This document shows positions 10,442-20,249 of a stretch of DNA of 64,000 bases, one piece after another; position 1 is the first letter of the stretch, and every line of letters begins with the position of its first letter. The stretch covers positions 62,001 to 126,000 of the forward strand of contig NZ_CP073578.1 of assembly GCF_018199995.1 (NCBI RefSeq). Reading direction: 5' to 3'. The position numbers and the translations under genes are program-made. This stretch comes from Photobacterium sp. GJ3 (GTDB lineage: Bacteria > Pseudomonadota > Gammaproteobacteria > Enterobacterales > Vibrionaceae). The notes below the pieces were generated by a model. The model made no database searches. It saw only the letters and a program-made list of their open reading frames with translations, and was not told where the DNA came from.

Positions 10442-11086
10442 ATGTCGGATACAAAGCCCAAAATCACCCTGGAATTTTTTCATGATGCCGTCTGTGGCTG
10501 GTGTTATGTCCTGAGCCCAAGGCTGCGCAAGCTGGCTGAGCGGGCAGATATCGAAGTGAAACAGCGCTGTTTTGTGTTGCAGCGTAATGATGACGAGATG
10601 ATCACGCGCTTTGGTTCACTGGCAGCGGCGAAACAGGAAATTCTCAATCACTGGGTGGCTTGTCAGCAACATGCGGATGATCCGGAGCGGTTTGAAATTG
10701 AAGGGATGCGCGCCAAGCCTTTTTCTTATCCGAGCGGTTATCTGGCGGCGTTGGGGGCGAAAGCAGCCGAGCTGATGGGGAACTCGGATACCCACTGGGA
10801 TTATTTTGATGAAATTCAGCATCTTCACCTCAAAGTGAATGACAACATCGGCGATCGTGACGTGATTCTTGCGGCTGCGAACAACATCGGGCTGGATACC
10901 GTGCGTTTTGAAACACTGCTGGACAGTGATGCAGTGCGAGATGCTGTGGAAGCGGATTTGAAGCGTGCCCGGGCATTTCATCTGCGCAGTATTCCCAGCC
11001 TCATCATCAATGGTGAGCAGGTGGTTTCGCAAACCCTGACGGAGCAGGCGCTTTTACAACTGCTCACTCAGGTTGAGCCAGTTTAA
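10442..11086 (+). CDS. DsbA family protein (FrnE/2-hydroxychromene isomerase-like fold)
   Basis: A 214-residue thioredoxin-fold protein with the redox motif CGWC at about residues 17-20 (HDAVCGWCYV), a helical insertion, and the cis-proline loop SIPSLIING. There is no signal peptide, so it should act in the cytoplasm, unlike classical DsbA. The exact role is unknown; possible jobs are disulfide chemistry or oxidative stress. ATG at 10442 follows GAGGA. wrbA starts 42 bases later on the same strand, so the two may be cotranscribed as a redox pair. Confidence 0.85.
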   Translation: MSDTKPKITLEFFHDAVCGWCYVLSPRLRKLAERADIEVKQRCFVLQRNDDEMITRFGSLAAAKQEILNHWVACQQHADDPERFEIEGMRAKPFSYPSGYLAALGAKAAELMGNSDTHWDYFDEIQHLHLKVNDNIGDRDVILAAANNIGLDTVRFETLLDSDAVRDAVEADLKRARAFHLRSIPSLIINGEQVVSQTLTEQALLQLLTQVEPV

Positions 11087-11128
11087 CCGACACACATCAA
11101 ATTCATCGGATTGAGGCGAGGAAATACC

Positions 11129-11731
11129 ATGAATACAAAAGTTTTAGTGCTTTATTACTCCAGCTACGGACACGTTGAAACCATGGCGTATGCGGTCGCC
11201 GAAGGGGCAAGAGGTGTCGGCCATGTGGACGTAGATATCAAGCGGGTACCAGAACTAGTGCCAGAAGAAATTGCACGAAACTCCGGGATCCAGCGCGATC
11301 AGCTGGCACCGATTGCCAAGCCACAGGATCTGGCTGATTACGATGCGATCATTTTTGGTACCCCAACACGCTTTGGCAATATGGCATCGCAGATGCGGAA
11401 CTTTCTCGATCAGACCGGCGGTTTATGGTTTGAGCAGAAACTGGTGGGAAAGATCGGCAGTGTGTTCACCTCGACTGGCACAGGGGGTGGCAATGAGACC
11501 ACGCTGCAATCCTTTCATACCACCTTGTTTCACCATGGCATGGTGGTCGTCGGATTACCTTACACCGCGCCGGGTCTGGCTGATGTCTCGGAAGTCAAAG
11601 GGGGCTCGCCTCTGGGGGCGGCCTGTATTGCCGGCGGAGATGGTTCCCGTCAGCCATCAGAGAAAGAGCTGGCCCTGGCACAATTTCAGGGCATGCATGT
11701 CGCGACACTGGCGAAAAAGCTCAGCCGTTAA
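11129..11731 (+). CDS. wrbA: NAD(P)H:quinone oxidoreductase WrbA
   Basis: Flavodoxin-like FMN enzyme that reduces quinones by two electrons and so limits redox cycling; cytoplasmic tetramer. The 200 residues match E. coli WrbA (198). Family features are the FMN phosphate loop [48 protein letters not shown], and the C-terminal [20 protein letters not shown] at 11129 with GAGGAA upstream is preferred to a TTG at 11111. Confidence 0.95.
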   Translation: MNTKVLVLYYSSYGHVETMAYAVAEGARGVGHVDVDIKRVPELVPEEIARNSGIQRDQLAPIAKPQDLADYDAIIFGTPTRFGNMASQMRNFLDQTGGLWFEQKLVGKIGSVFTSTGTGGGNETTLQSFHTTLFHHGMVVVGLPYTAPGLADVSEVKGGSPLGAACIAGGDGSRQPSEKELALAQFQGMHVATLAKKLSR

Positions 11732-11825
11732 ATTGCGGGTTCAGGCCGTTCCTGGTACTGAAGGTTGTTGCCTGAACCTGCCGCATTCAGTCATAGTGCG
11801 TTCTTTCTGTGAAAAGGGATGAATC

Positions 11826-12737
11826 ATGACCACTGCGCGTGTCACGCTGGAAATGTGGCGGGCTTTTATCGCCATTGCCGAACAGGGCAGTGCTGCGAAA
11901 GCCGCGCTGTTGCTGCATAAGAGTCAGTCGGCGGTTTGCCACAGTATCAAGAAGATGGAGTCACTGCTTGGCCAGCCGTTGTTTGTGGTCGAAGGGCGGC
12001 AATCGGTGCTGACGGAGCTTGGGCAGGCGTTACTGCCTCGTGCCCAGAGCCTGCATCATAATGCAGTTCAGATTGAGTCCGTAGCGTCGAAATATCAGGG
12101 GCAGTTGATGACTGAAGTGAGTCTTGCTGTGGACGTTCTGCTGCCGCATACACTGACTCAGTCAGTCTTTGAACGCTTTTACGCGTTGTACCCGAACGTT
12201 TCTCTGCGGGTTTATGAAACGGCGCTTTCCGGGGCGGGTCAGTTGCTGGCGTCCGGTGTCGTTTCACTGGCCATTGCCAGCCAGTTACCGAAAGAAACTG
12301 TGGCTGAACCTTTGCTCGATCTGGAATTACGTTGCGTCTGTGCCCCCGATTTTGCTTTTGCTCAAGCACAGCAGATGACTCAGTCGGAACTGAAAGCACA
12401 TCGGCAGGTGGTGATCCGGGATTCTGGTCAGCAAAATACGGACAGTGGTTGGTTGGGTTCGCATCAGCGGCTGACGGTGAGCAGTCTTGATGCGGCGATT
12501 GCAGCGGTTCGGCGCGGTTTGGGATTTGGCTGGCTGCCACAACATGCGGTGGCTGAACCCTGCCGCCGGGGGGAGTTGGTGCTGGTTGATTTGTCCCATG
12601 GACAAAACCGGCGGGTGAGCCTGAAATTGGGAATGAACCCGGAACTGGCTCATATCGGTGAAATCAGCACTTTGTTTGAGCTGTTCCACAGCCTGAGTAT
12701 GGCTTCGGATGCTGTGGCATCGCTGGAAGCGGAGTGA
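11826..12737 (+). CDS. LysR family transcriptional regulator
   Basis: 303 residues: N-terminal winged helix-turn-helix (about 6-65, with SAAKAALLLHKSQSAVCHSIKKME as the DNA-reading region, here quoted only as SQSAVCHSIKKME) and a C-terminal LysR substrate-binding domain (about 90-290). Target genes are unknown. It follows wrbA on the same strand after 94 bases, which makes control of the wrbA/DsbA-like pair possible. The third helix retains the usual S-x-S-A-V-x-x-x-I-x-x-x-E pattern. Confidence 0.88.
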   Translation: MTTARVTLEMWRAFIAIAEQGSAAKAALLLHKSQSAVCHSIKKMESLLGQPLFVVEGRQSVLTELGQALLPRAQSLHHNAVQIESVASKYQGQLMTEVSLAVDVLLPHTLTQSVFERFYALYPNVSLRVYETALSGAGQLLASGVVSLAIASQLPKETVAEPLLDLELRCVCAPDFAFAQAQQMTQSELKAHRQVVIRDSGQQNTDSGWLGSHQRLTVSSLDAAIAAVRRGLGFGWLPQHAVAEPCRRGELVLVDLSHGQNRRVSLKLGMNPELAHIGEISTLFELFHSLSMASDAVASLEAE

Positions 12738-12831
12738 ATCGCTTTTTTATTGTCTTATTAGTCAGTTTTTGCATAGAAATCGCACAGCAAGTCATGCAAG
12801 ATGAGGAGAAAGAACGACGAAGGAAGCGACC

Positions 12832-14283
12832 ATGCATATTCAGGGATTATCACACCATACCGAATCCGCCTCGGTTTCTGTGGCGGACTGGCAGCTTGAG
12901 CCAACTCAACACTGGGGGATTTTTTCCACACACAGCCATGCGGCCACCTTACTGGTGCGTATTTTCAGTGGCGAACTGACACCGGAAAAAGGCCTGATTG
13001 AGGGGCTGCCGCAGCGAATTGCCTGTATTTCCCTGCACGAACAGCAAAGGTTGCTCGACCTGGAACTGGAAAAAGATGAAACCGATTTTGCCGACAGCAT
13101 TGATTACGGCACCACAGTTGAGGCCTTGGTGCTGGAGGCAGGTTGCAATGCTGGGGCCTTGGAGTCGCTGCTGGAGAAAGCCGATTTGCGCCATTTGCGT
13201 CATCGGGGATTCCGGCAACTGTCCACGGGCGAAACCCGCCGGGTGATGCTGGCCAGAGCGCTGGCTGCCAATCCTGAATTATTGATTCTTGATGAGCCCT
13301 ACGCCGGTCTGGATGTCCGTCATCGTCAGACACTATCTGAGCTGCTACAAGAGCTCTCAGCGCAGATGCAGATTCTGATTGTGACCTCCCGGGAAGATGA
13401 GTTGCCGGACTTTATCTCCCATGTGGCTTTATTCGACGAAACATCACTGTCGCAGACGCTGACGCGCGCTCAGTGGCTGTCCCATCCGGTGATGGCGCAG
13501 ATGAAGGCGCTGTCTGCACAGAAAAGTGATGCCATGATGGCGTTGTTGCAGGCGCATCAGTCTGAACATGTTTATCCCAATCCGCTGGTCGAAATGCGTG
13601 AGGTCAGCGTCGCATATGTGGGAGCCACCATTTTTACCGGCGTGAACTGGCAGATTGAACAAGGACAGCACTGGCAGATCCGCGGACCGAATGGTTGCGG
13701 TAAAAGTACCTTGCTGGGGCTGATCCTCGGCGACCATCCGCAATGCTACAGCAACGACATCACCGTGCTGGGCATGAAGCGCGGCAGTGGTGAAACTATC
13801 TGGGATGTGAAAAAGCACATCGGGGTAGTGTCTTCGGCCTTACATCTGCAATATCGCGTTGGTTGTCAGGCGCTGGATGTACTGTTGTCCGGATTTTACG
13901 ATTCAATCGGACTGTATCAGCAGCCGAGCAAACGCGAGGTTCAGCTGGCTCGGGAATGGCTGAATCTGCTGGAAATGAGCGCGCTGGAAAAGGTCAGTTT
14001 CCGGGCATTGGATTACGGCCAGCAACGGCTGCTGCTGATTGGCCGTGCGTTGATCAAACAACCGGCATTACTGATTCTGGATGAACCGTATCAGGGGCTG
14101 GATTTTCTCAACCGGAAGCTGGTTTTTCAGGCCCTCAACCGGATTGCCTCAGCGGGGCTGAGTCAGTTGCTGTATGTGACCCATCATGAAGAAGATACGC
14201 TGGAGGCGGTTCAGAACGTTGTCGATTTCGAACCGGCCCCGGCTGGTGGGTATACTGTGCGGCTTCATCGGCGTGAATCATGA
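12832..14283 (+). CDS. modF: ModF-like tandem ABC ATPase with a degenerate first P-loop
   Basis: 483 residues with two ABC nucleotide-binding domains and no membrane segment, matching ModF (PhrA) of E. coli, a protein linked to molybdate transport genes whose job is unclear. Domain 2 (about 255-480) is complete: Walker A GPNGCGKST, the ModF hallmark GSGETIWDVKKHIGVVSS, signature-like LDYGQQR, Walker B LLILDEPYQGLD, and His in VTHHEED. Domain 1 (about 1-230) keeps the signature LSTGETRR and Walker B LLILDEPYAGLD, but the Walker A position reads GIFSTHSHAATLL, without the Gly-Lys-Ser. ATG at 12832 has a GAAGG-like site. No modABC genes are nearby. Confidence 0.9.
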   Translation: MHIQGLSHHTESASVSVADWQLEPTQHWGIFSTHSHAATLLVRIFSGELTPEKGLIEGLPQRIACISLHEQQRLLDLELEKDETDFADSIDYGTTVEALVLEAGCNAGALESLLEKADLRHLRHRGFRQLSTGETRRVMLARALAANPELLILDEPYAGLDVRHRQTLSELLQELSAQMQILIVTSREDELPDFISHVALFDETSLSQTLTRAQWLSHPVMAQMKALSAQKSDAMMALLQAHQSEHVYPNPLVEMREVSVAYVGATIFTGVNWQIEQGQHWQIRGPNGCGKSTLLGLILGDHPQCYSNDITVLGMKRGSGETIWDVKKHIGVVSSALHLQYRVGCQALDVLLSGFYDSIGLYQQPSKREVQLAREWLNLLEMSALEKVSFRALDYGQQRLLLIGRALIKQPALLILDEPYQGLDFLNRKLVFQALNRIASAGLSQLLYVTHHEEDTLEAVQNVVDFEPAPAGGYTVRLHRRES

Positions 14284-14889
14284 CGCCTTGTCTGAGGTTC
14301 ATTCGGAAAAAAGCCTGAAAAGCTGTACGCTGAATGAATTATCTTTTAAATCAGTCTGTTAGTGTGGTTTTTTGAAGTTTGAGAATGATGATAATCAATG
14401 CGTACAGCAAAGTGCTGATTTTTCTGTAGAAAGCTGTTTAGTCTGCTCAGCGACAGATCCTTGCGTTTTTCCTGATTAACTCGTGTTGAGCCTGAGAAAA
14501 AATTAGTTCACCTGGAAAAAAGCCGGAAAAGCTGTACGGATGATTTTTTCGTTTAGTTTCAGTTGTTTGGGTGTTTTTTCTGATGACGATTGATTCACTG
14601 ATTGAAAATGTACACCAATAAGCTGTTGTCTGTGGTAAGTGCTGCACGGAATGATGTTTTGTTTGTCGTTTGTTCGGGGCTGGCTGTTTTTTCTGATCAA
14701 TCATCCGTCAGGGTTCATTGTGAAAATTGCCGGAAAAGCTGCACATGATTTTTTATCACATAAAAACAATGACTTATGATTTTTTTATCACACGGTTTAT
14801 CCTGCGGCCTGGATCTGGTCAGGTTTTTACTGATCTTCAAGCGAATTGCTGTACAGGCTGCGTGAGGTAAATACGCAGCCTTGAGGGAA
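14284..14889. repeat. Non-coding region with three ~208-bp spaced repeats
   Basis: Between convergent modF and rimK. A 24-bp element, GGAAAAAAGCC[T/G]GAAAAGCTGTAC, occurs at 14305-14328 and 14514-14537 (one mismatch), and a weaker copy (TGAAAATTGCCGGAAAAGCTGCAC) at 14721-14744. Starts are 209 and 207 bases apart. Each is preceded by GTTCA(C/T) and followed by an AT-rich stretch with GTTTTTT and ATGNGTACA-like words, so the whole ~208-bp unit seems repeated but diverged. Short frames here have no ribosome site or family resemblance. The rest is AT-rich with no hairpin terminator that I can identify with confidence. Confidence 0.7.
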
Positions 14890-15789
14890 TTACTGATCCT
14901 GATGACGACGCTTTTTCTTGGCGTGTTTTTCAATGTATTCAACAATCATGCTGGCAATGTCTTTGCCGGTCGCATGTTCAATGCCTTCCAGGCCCGGTGA
15001 TGAGTTCACTTCCATGATCAGCGGGCCCCGGTTGGAGCGCAGCAAATCGACACCTGCGACATGCAGCCCCATGGCTTTGGCGGCAGCAACCGCGGTGCGG
15101 CGTTCTTCCGGGGTGATGCGGACCAGAGATGCACTGCCACCCCGGTGAAGGTTTGAACGGAATTCGCCGTCAGCAGCCTGACGTTTCATCGACGCAATCA
15201 CTTTATCGCCCAGAACAAAACAGCGAATATCAGCACCGCCAGCTTCGGCAATGTACTCCTGAATCATGATGTTGGCTTTCAGGCCCATGAAGGCTTCGAT
15301 CACGCTTTCGGCTGCTTTCTGGGTTTCTGCCAGTACCACGCCAATGCCCTGAGTCCCTTCCAGCAGTTTGATCACTACCGGCGTGCCACCCACCATTTTA
15401 ATCAGATCTTTGATATCGTCCGGTTTGCTGGCAAAGCCAGTGATCGGCATGCCAATACCTTTGCGGCTCAGTAGCTGCAGAGAGCGTAGTTTGTCCCGGG
15501 AGCGCGAAATTGCAATCGACTGGTTGATGGAAAACACATTCATCATTTCAAACTGGCGTAGCACAGAACAGCCGTAAAATGTAATGTCCGCCCCGATTCG
15601 CGGAATAATGGCATCAATACCGACCAGATCGTGTCCTTCAAAGTGAATGGAGGGCTGAACGGAGTTGATGTTCATATAACAGCGCAGGGCGTTAATCACC
15701 ACCGCTTCATGGCCGCGCTGCTCACAGGCTTCGCGCAGACGACGGGTGGAATACAGATTTGCGTTCTGGGACAAAATGCCAATTTTCAT
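14890..15789 (-). CDS. rimK: Ribosomal protein S6--L-glutamate ligase RimK
   Basis: ATP-grasp ligase that adds glutamate residues to the C-terminus of ribosomal protein S6 in E. coli, and makes poly-alpha-glutamate. The 299 residues match E. coli RimK (300). Visible parts: N-terminal [21 protein letters not shown]-grasp core with [30 protein letters not shown], and the metal site [14 protein letters not shown]. The S6 gene rpsF in this window ends in an acidic, alanine/glutamate-rich tail suited to such modification. ATG at 15789. Confidence 0.95.
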   Translation of the reverse strand: MKIGILSQNANLYSTRRLREACEQRGHEAVVINALRCYMNINSVQPSIHFEGHDLVGIDAIIPRIGADITFYGCSVLRQFEMMNVFSINQSIAISRSRDKLRSLQLLSRKGIGMPITGFASKPDDIKDLIKMVGGTPVVIKLLEGTQGIGVVLAETQKAAESVIEAFMGLKANIMIQEYIAEAGGADIRCFVLGDKVIASMKRQAADGEFRSNLHRGGSASLVRITPEERRTAVAAAKAMGLHVAGVDLLRSNRGPLIMEVNSSPGLEGIEHATGKDIASMIVEYIEKHAKKKRRHQDQ

Positions 15790-15987
15790 CGTGTTCTCAT
15801 CAAAAAGCTGGAGGAATCTGAGCGGGTTGGCTGGCGAACCTGGAATTTCTGCTCAGTAAAACGGACGCAGAATATGCCTTGAAAGTGACCAAGAATCGAG
15901 AGGTTGGACCATGATCTCTTTTAATGGTGACGAGAAGAGAATTTACTCAATAGAGAGGAATGCAGAGAAGAAGCTGGCTGGAAAGGT

Positions 15988-16020
15988 CCCTGAGACCAAA
16001 GGGGGAGGATGGTCTCAGGG
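15988..16020. terminator. 11-bp stem-loop between bsr and rimK
   Basis: CCCTGAGACCA (15988-15998) and TGGTCTCAGGG (16010-16020) form a perfect 11-bp stem with an 11-base G-rich loop, just downstream of the racemase stop. No strong T-run follows in the leftward direction. It probably ends or stabilises the bsr transcript. Confidence 0.5.
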
Positions 16021-16030
16021 GAGGGCTGAA

Positions 16031-17263
16031 TTATTTCAGCACTTTCGGATTGGACGTGCCCCAAAGCGTGTAGATTTCAGACAGAATCCGGCCTGAGTGA
16101 TCTTCTGTTTCGCCAATGGTGATTTCGTCGCGGCCCTGACGGCCAAACAGCACCACTTCATCGCCAGGTCTCACGCCTTTGATATCTGTGATGTCGACCA
16201 TGGTGGTGTTCATTGACGTTGAACCCAGTACTTTGGCACGCTGACCGTTGATCAGTACTTCACCCACACGGCTCATTGAGCGCGGGAATGCATCAGAGTA
16301 ACCGATCGGCAGGTTAGCCAGCACGGAATTACGCGTCAGTGTTTCTGTTTTGCTGTAACCAATGGTTGAGCCTTTTGGCAGACGGTGCACAGAAGCAACC
16401 TGCGTCTTGAACGACACAATACGCTTGTACTCAGGGTATGCTGGTGTGGTGTCACCATACAGAGCGCCACCGGTACGAACCATGTCCAGATGTGCTTCCG
16501 GCACCATCAGTGTGGTGAAAGAGTTTGCCACGTGCAGCAATACATCATCACGATCCAGATCCGTGTGGTTGAAAATCCACTGGCTGTCTTGTTTGAACTG
16601 GTGCAGGCCGTCACGGATTTCATTCAGATCTTCCGTTGGGAAGTGCGTCATGATACCGACCACTTGCAGGTGACGGGTGTTCACAATCTTACGGGCTTCT
16701 TTTTTCCCGTGCTTGGTGCGCATTTCCAGACCGTTACGGCCCATGCTGGCAGAGTTCAGTGCCAGATGTACCGGGATCACCGTGCCGTGTTTACGTGCGA
16801 TGCGGGCAATAATTTTTGCCTGCTGCTTGGTGCCGATCAGCTCTTCCAGTCCCAGATCAACAGCGGTTTCGATCTCAGAAGGAGTCGCGGCACGCAGACG
16901 CATCAGGCGGCCGTTAAAGCCCAGCTCACGCGCCAGACGTGCTTCCGCATTACTGGTGATCCCCACGCAAGAGATCCCGCTTTGCATCACGGAAGGCATC
17001 AGGTTGGCAATACCATTGCCGTAGGCGTCTGCTTTCATGACGGCACAGATCTCGGTGCTGCTGCCAACATGGTTTTGCAGGTGCATAATATTCGATTCAA
17101 ACGCTGCCTTGTCGACTTCCACCCATGCATTCGCAGTTTGAACTTCATCCATGGTGTTCGCGTGCTCAATGCTTGGCAGCATTGGTGCAGCAGTCGCATG
17201 CATTGAAGCGGAAGTTGTCCCCATCATGGCAAGGGCAATCAGTGAGAATTTAAAGTTTTTCAT
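16031..17263 (-). CDS. bsr: Periplasmic broad-spectrum amino-acid racemase (Bsr/BsrV type)
   Basis: PLP-dependent alanine-racemase-fold enzyme that in V. cholerae (BsrV) converts several L-amino acids, including Lys, Arg and Met, to D-forms in the periplasm; these are released and edited into peptidoglycan. The 410 residues start with a signal peptide (about 1-26, SMHATAA). The PLP lysine is K77 in VMKADAYGNG; the second-base region is GYSDAFPRS. The Bsr fingerprint regions GRLMRLRAATPSE and LNSASMGRNGLEM distinguish it from Alr. The separate cytoplasmic alr is at 53995. Its start is 25 bases after the stop of the upstream chemoreceptor, so the pair should be one operon. Confidence 0.94.
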   Translation of the reverse strand: MKNFKFSLIALAMMGTTSASMHATAAPMLPSIEHANTMDEVQTANAWVEVDKAAFESNIMHLQNHVGSSTEICAVMKADAYGNGIANLMPSVMQSGISCVGITSNAEARLARELGFNGRLMRLRAATPSEIETAVDLGLEELIGTKQQAKIIARIARKHGTVIPVHLALNSASMGRNGLEMRTKHGKKEARKIVNTRHLQVVGIMTHFPTEDLNEIRDGLHQFKQDSQWIFNHTDLDRDDVLLHVANSFTTLMVPEAHLDMVRTGGALYGDTTPAYPEYKRIVSFKTQVASVHRLPKGSTIGYSKTETLTRNSVLANLPIGYSDAFPRSMSRVGEVLINGQRAKVLGSTSMNTTMVDITDIKGVRPGDEVVLFGRQGRDEITIGETEDHSGRILSEIYTLWGTSNPKVLK

Positions 17264-17288
17264 TGTAAGTCTCTGTTGTTATTACAGG

Positions 17289-18917
17289 TTACAGGGTGAA
17301 TTGATTGACGACCTGATGCAGTGCATTCGCACGGCGTTTCAGTTCATCAACACCCTGCTGAGCTTCCAGAGTGGACAGGCGGTTTTCTTCCGCGCTGTCA
17401 CTCAGAGAAGCGACATTGCGAGACAGATGATCTGAGGCGTGAGCCTGCTCCTTGACCGAACCGGCGATTTCTTCCATGCCGGAACTGACCGCTGAGATTT
17501 CCTGGTTAAAGGAACTGAGGGATGCGTTGGCTTGATCTGCATGCTGCACGCTGCTGTCGACACGATCGACGGCGTGTTGCATGGTTTGCGTGGTGTCGCT
17601 GGTGTCTGTCTGAATCGAGCGGATCATGGTGCTGATCTCGACGGTTGCTTTTGAGGTGCGTTCAGACAGCTGACGTACTTCGTCAGCGACCACCGCGAAG
17701 CCGCGGCCTTGGGTACCGGCGCGTGCTGCTTCAATTGCAGCGTTGAGTGCCAGCAGGTTGGTTTGATCGGCGATGTCTTTGATCACTTCAACAATTGAAT
17801 TGATTTCACCGGCGCGGCTGTCCAGCTGAAGGAGTTTATTGGCGACGGTATTGGTTTCCGTCTGGACCGATTGCATGCCGCGAACTGCATGGTCAATGGC
17901 TTCCACGGTGCTTTGTGTCAGCAGTTCAAACTGACCCATCTGCTGATTGGCGTTGTCGACAATCTCGGTGATACTTTGTGCACTGGCGGCCAGTTCTTCG
18001 ATGGCGGTTGCACTGCTGCCGACATGATCGGACTGCGTGACAGAACGCTCGGCGACCGCGCGGATCAGTGAATCCAGTTGTGCGCTGGTGGCGGCGACGC
18101 TGTCTGATGACTGCTGGACTTCCAGCATGCGGTTACGCAGGGCTGCCATGAAGATATTGAAGGAATCGGACATTTCACCGATTTCATCCTGGCTGCTCAC
18201 TTTGACGCGCTGGTTCAGATCCCAGTTGCCGTTTGCCAGCGAGCGCAGCACCTCATTCAGGCCATTCACTGGGGTGACAATCAGATTGGCAATCATGCGT
18301 GCAACTATCACGGTCAGGATCAGGAAAATTGCCGCAATAATAAAGGTTTTCTTCAGAGCTTCTGTTTTGACTTCGTCAATGTCGGTGAGTTTGACATCAA
18401 TCCCGATGACATGAACTTCTCCGTTATCATTTCGGAAAGGTACAAAAATCGACCGGTACAGGCCGAATTCGCCCTGATAGCTCTGATACTGAGTCTGCTC
18501 TGTACGGAAGGCTTCATACAGCATTTCCGGCACTTTCTGATAGCGCTCCAGATACCAGTTTTTGTATCGGCCACTTTTCCACTCTTTTTCATCGCGGTTG
18601 ATGTAGGTGTAATACACCTGACCGCCACGACGTACGGTGGCATAAGCCCATTCCAGCTTGGCCCCCTGTGTAAAATGGGTCAGATGGGCTGAAATGTCAT
18701 CATAAAGGGCATCATCACGGTTGGCTTCATCGTTGGGCAGATCGCCAATGAGCTGCTCCACGGCATAAGCTGCTGTGTTTAGTTCAGTGTCAATACTGCT
18801 CATCGCTGAATTGACCAGAGTGTGATAAGAAATCGCAGACAGGGCCGCGATGATAATAAGCGCGATGGCTGTGAACAGCATCGAAAGCTTGGTTTTTAGA
18901 TTCCAATTGGCAGTCAT
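17289..18917 (-). CDS. Methyl-accepting chemotaxis protein upstream of the racemase
   Basis: 542 residues: TM1 about 11-33, a periplasmic ligand domain (about 34-190) of about 155 residues with aromatic-rich segments, TM2 about 191-213, HAMP (about 214-268), and a cytoplasmic signalling domain with the conserved hairpin tip [18 protein letters not shown]. No C-terminal CheR pentapeptide is seen. The gene pair chemoreceptor-racemase matches the V. cholerae pair VC1313-VC1312; from memory the VC1313 receptor senses D-Arg and D-Lys made by BsrV and drives repulsion. Ligand here is inferred from that pairing, not from residues. Confidence 0.93.
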   Translation of the reverse strand: MTANWNLKTKLSMLFTAIALIIIAALSAISYHTLVNSAMSSIDTELNTAAYAVEQLIGDLPNDEANRDDALYDDISAHLTHFTQGAKLEWAYATVRRGGQVYYTYINRDEKEWKSGRYKNWYLERYQKVPEMLYEAFRTEQTQYQSYQGEFGLYRSIFVPFRNDNGEVHVIGIDVKLTDIDEVKTEALKKTFIIAAIFLILTVIVARMIANLIVTPVNGLNEVLRSLANGNWDLNQRVKVSSQDEIGEMSDSFNIFMAALRNRMLEVQQSSDSVAATSAQLDSLIRAVAERSVTQSDHVGSSATAIEELAASAQSITEIVDNANQQMGQFELLTQSTVEAIDHAVRGMQSVQTETNTVANKLLQLDSRAGEINSIVEVIKDIADQTNLLALNAAIEAARAGTQGRGFAVVADEVRQLSERTSKATVEISTMIRSIQTDTSDTTQTMQHAVDRVDSSVQHADQANASLSSFNQEISAVSSGMEEIAGSVKEQAHASDHLSRNVASLSDSAEENRLSTLEAQQGVDELKRRANALHQVVNQFTL

Positions 18918-19194
18918 GACTTATTCCGAATGCTAGAGTGGGTGATGTGAATCACAAAAAAATGTATACCCGTGTATTCGGCGGCCAGTCTAATGACATT
19001 ATTAACACTTTCAAATGCTAATAATTGATTAATTTTATTTGTTTTTTATTTGTTTTTGTTTTGTTTTTCAGATGTATGTGCTGTTGTTTGCGGGATATGG
19101 GAAAGGTTATTTTTTGTGGTGATTTATTGTTTTTTAATCACCAGAAATTGGCGCAGCGGCAAAAACTTGGGGGAGGGGCCGCTGCTCGTTTCAT

Positions 19195-20217
19195 TTATTC
19201 CAGATGTAAATCCAGAGGCGTTTTACTGTTGCGCCCACCAATCTCCCGGGTCAGTTTCGGAACCAGATAACCTGAGACCTGTGCGATCAGTCCGGCCATG
19301 AGTCGGCGGGCTTCCTCATCGCTGACCATGAAGTGAGCGGCTCCCTGAACCTTGTCCAGCACATGCAGGTAATAAGGCAGAATCCCGGCATCAAACAGGG
19401 ATTCACTCAGATTCACCAGTGCGTCTACGGAATCATTGACCCCCCGCAGCAGGACGCCCTGATTGAGCAGGGTTACCCCGGCATCACGCAATGGTGACAA
19501 TGCCTGAGACAGGGTGTCGTTGATTTCATTGGCATGATTGATATGGGTGACCAGAATGGTTTGCAGCCGGATATGTTTCAGCAGCGAACAGAGCTCCGGC
19601 GTGATCCGGGCCGGAATCACCACAGGCAGCCGGGTGTGGATCCGCAGCCGTTTGATATGCGGGATCTCGGCGATACCTTCAATCAGCCAGCGCAATTCAC
19701 TGTCTTTTGCCATCAGCGGATCACCGCCAGACAGAATGACTTCGTTCAGCTCCGGATGCGCAGCAATGTAATCCAGCGCCTGTTGCCACTGACGTTTGCC
19801 GCCCGGATTATCCTGATACGGAAAATGACGGCGGAAACAGTAACGACAGTTGATTGCGCAGCCCCCTTTCACAATCAGCAGCACCCGGTTGCGGTATTTG
19901 TGCAACAGGCCGGGCTGTTCGTTTTGCTGCTCTTCCAGCGGATCCTGAGAAAAGCCTTCGTGTACCTCAAACTCTTCGGCCAGAGGCAGAACCTGACGCA
20001 GCAACGGATCCTGCGGGTTGCCAATTTCCATCCGATCGACGAAGCTTCTGGGGACACGCTGCGCAAACAGCTTTCTGGCTGCCAGCCCTTCTTGCCAGGG
20101 GGCAGGATCAATCTCCAGCAGCCGGAGAAGTTCAAGCGGATCCGAGATCGCATTGGCTAACTGATCGAGCCAGTTTTGCTCAACAGTGGCGACGTTTCGG
20201 GTTATGATGTGCGGCAT
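19195..20217 (-). CDS. epmB: EF-P beta-lysylation protein EpmB (lysine 2,3-aminomutase)
   Basis: Radical SAM, PLP-dependent enzyme that converts alpha-lysine to beta-lysine for modification of elongation factor P. The 340 residues match E. coli EpmB (342). The [4Fe-4S] cysteines are C120, C124 and C127 (CAINCRYC), followed by VILSGGDPL. The PLP lysine is expected near the C-terminus in VPKLTREIGG. It is divergent from efp with only 32 bases between the start codons, so each promoter must reach into the other gene's 5' end or the two are regulated together. Confidence 0.96.
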   Translation of the reverse strand: MPHIITRNVATVEQNWLDQLANAISDPLELLRLLEIDPAPWQEGLAARKLFAQRVPRSFVDRMEIGNPQDPLLRQVLPLAEEFEVHEGFSQDPLEEQQNEQPGLLHKYRNRVLLIVKGGCAINCRYCFRRHFPYQDNPGGKRQWQQALDYIAAHPELNEVILSGGDPLMAKDSELRWLIEGIAEIPHIKRLRIHTRLPVVIPARITPELCSLLKHIRLQTILVTHINHANEINDTLSQALSPLRDAGVTLLNQGVLLRGVNDSVDALVNLSESLFDAGILPYYLHVLDKVQGAAHFMVSDEEARRLMAGLIAQVSGYLVPKLTREIGGRNSKTPLDLHLE

Positions 20218-20249
20218 GAAAATAACTCGAAGATGTTAAGAGGAAAAAA

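Noticed and set aside
14447..14704. Leftward 85-codon frame in the modF-rimK gap
   Set aside because: It overlaps the 208-bp repeats, has no ribosome site, and the repeated word YSFSGFF reflects the nucleotide repeat, not a conserved protein.
16385..17206. Rightward 273-codon frame antisense to bsr
   Set aside because: Shadow of the strongly supported racemase gene in the opposite frame.
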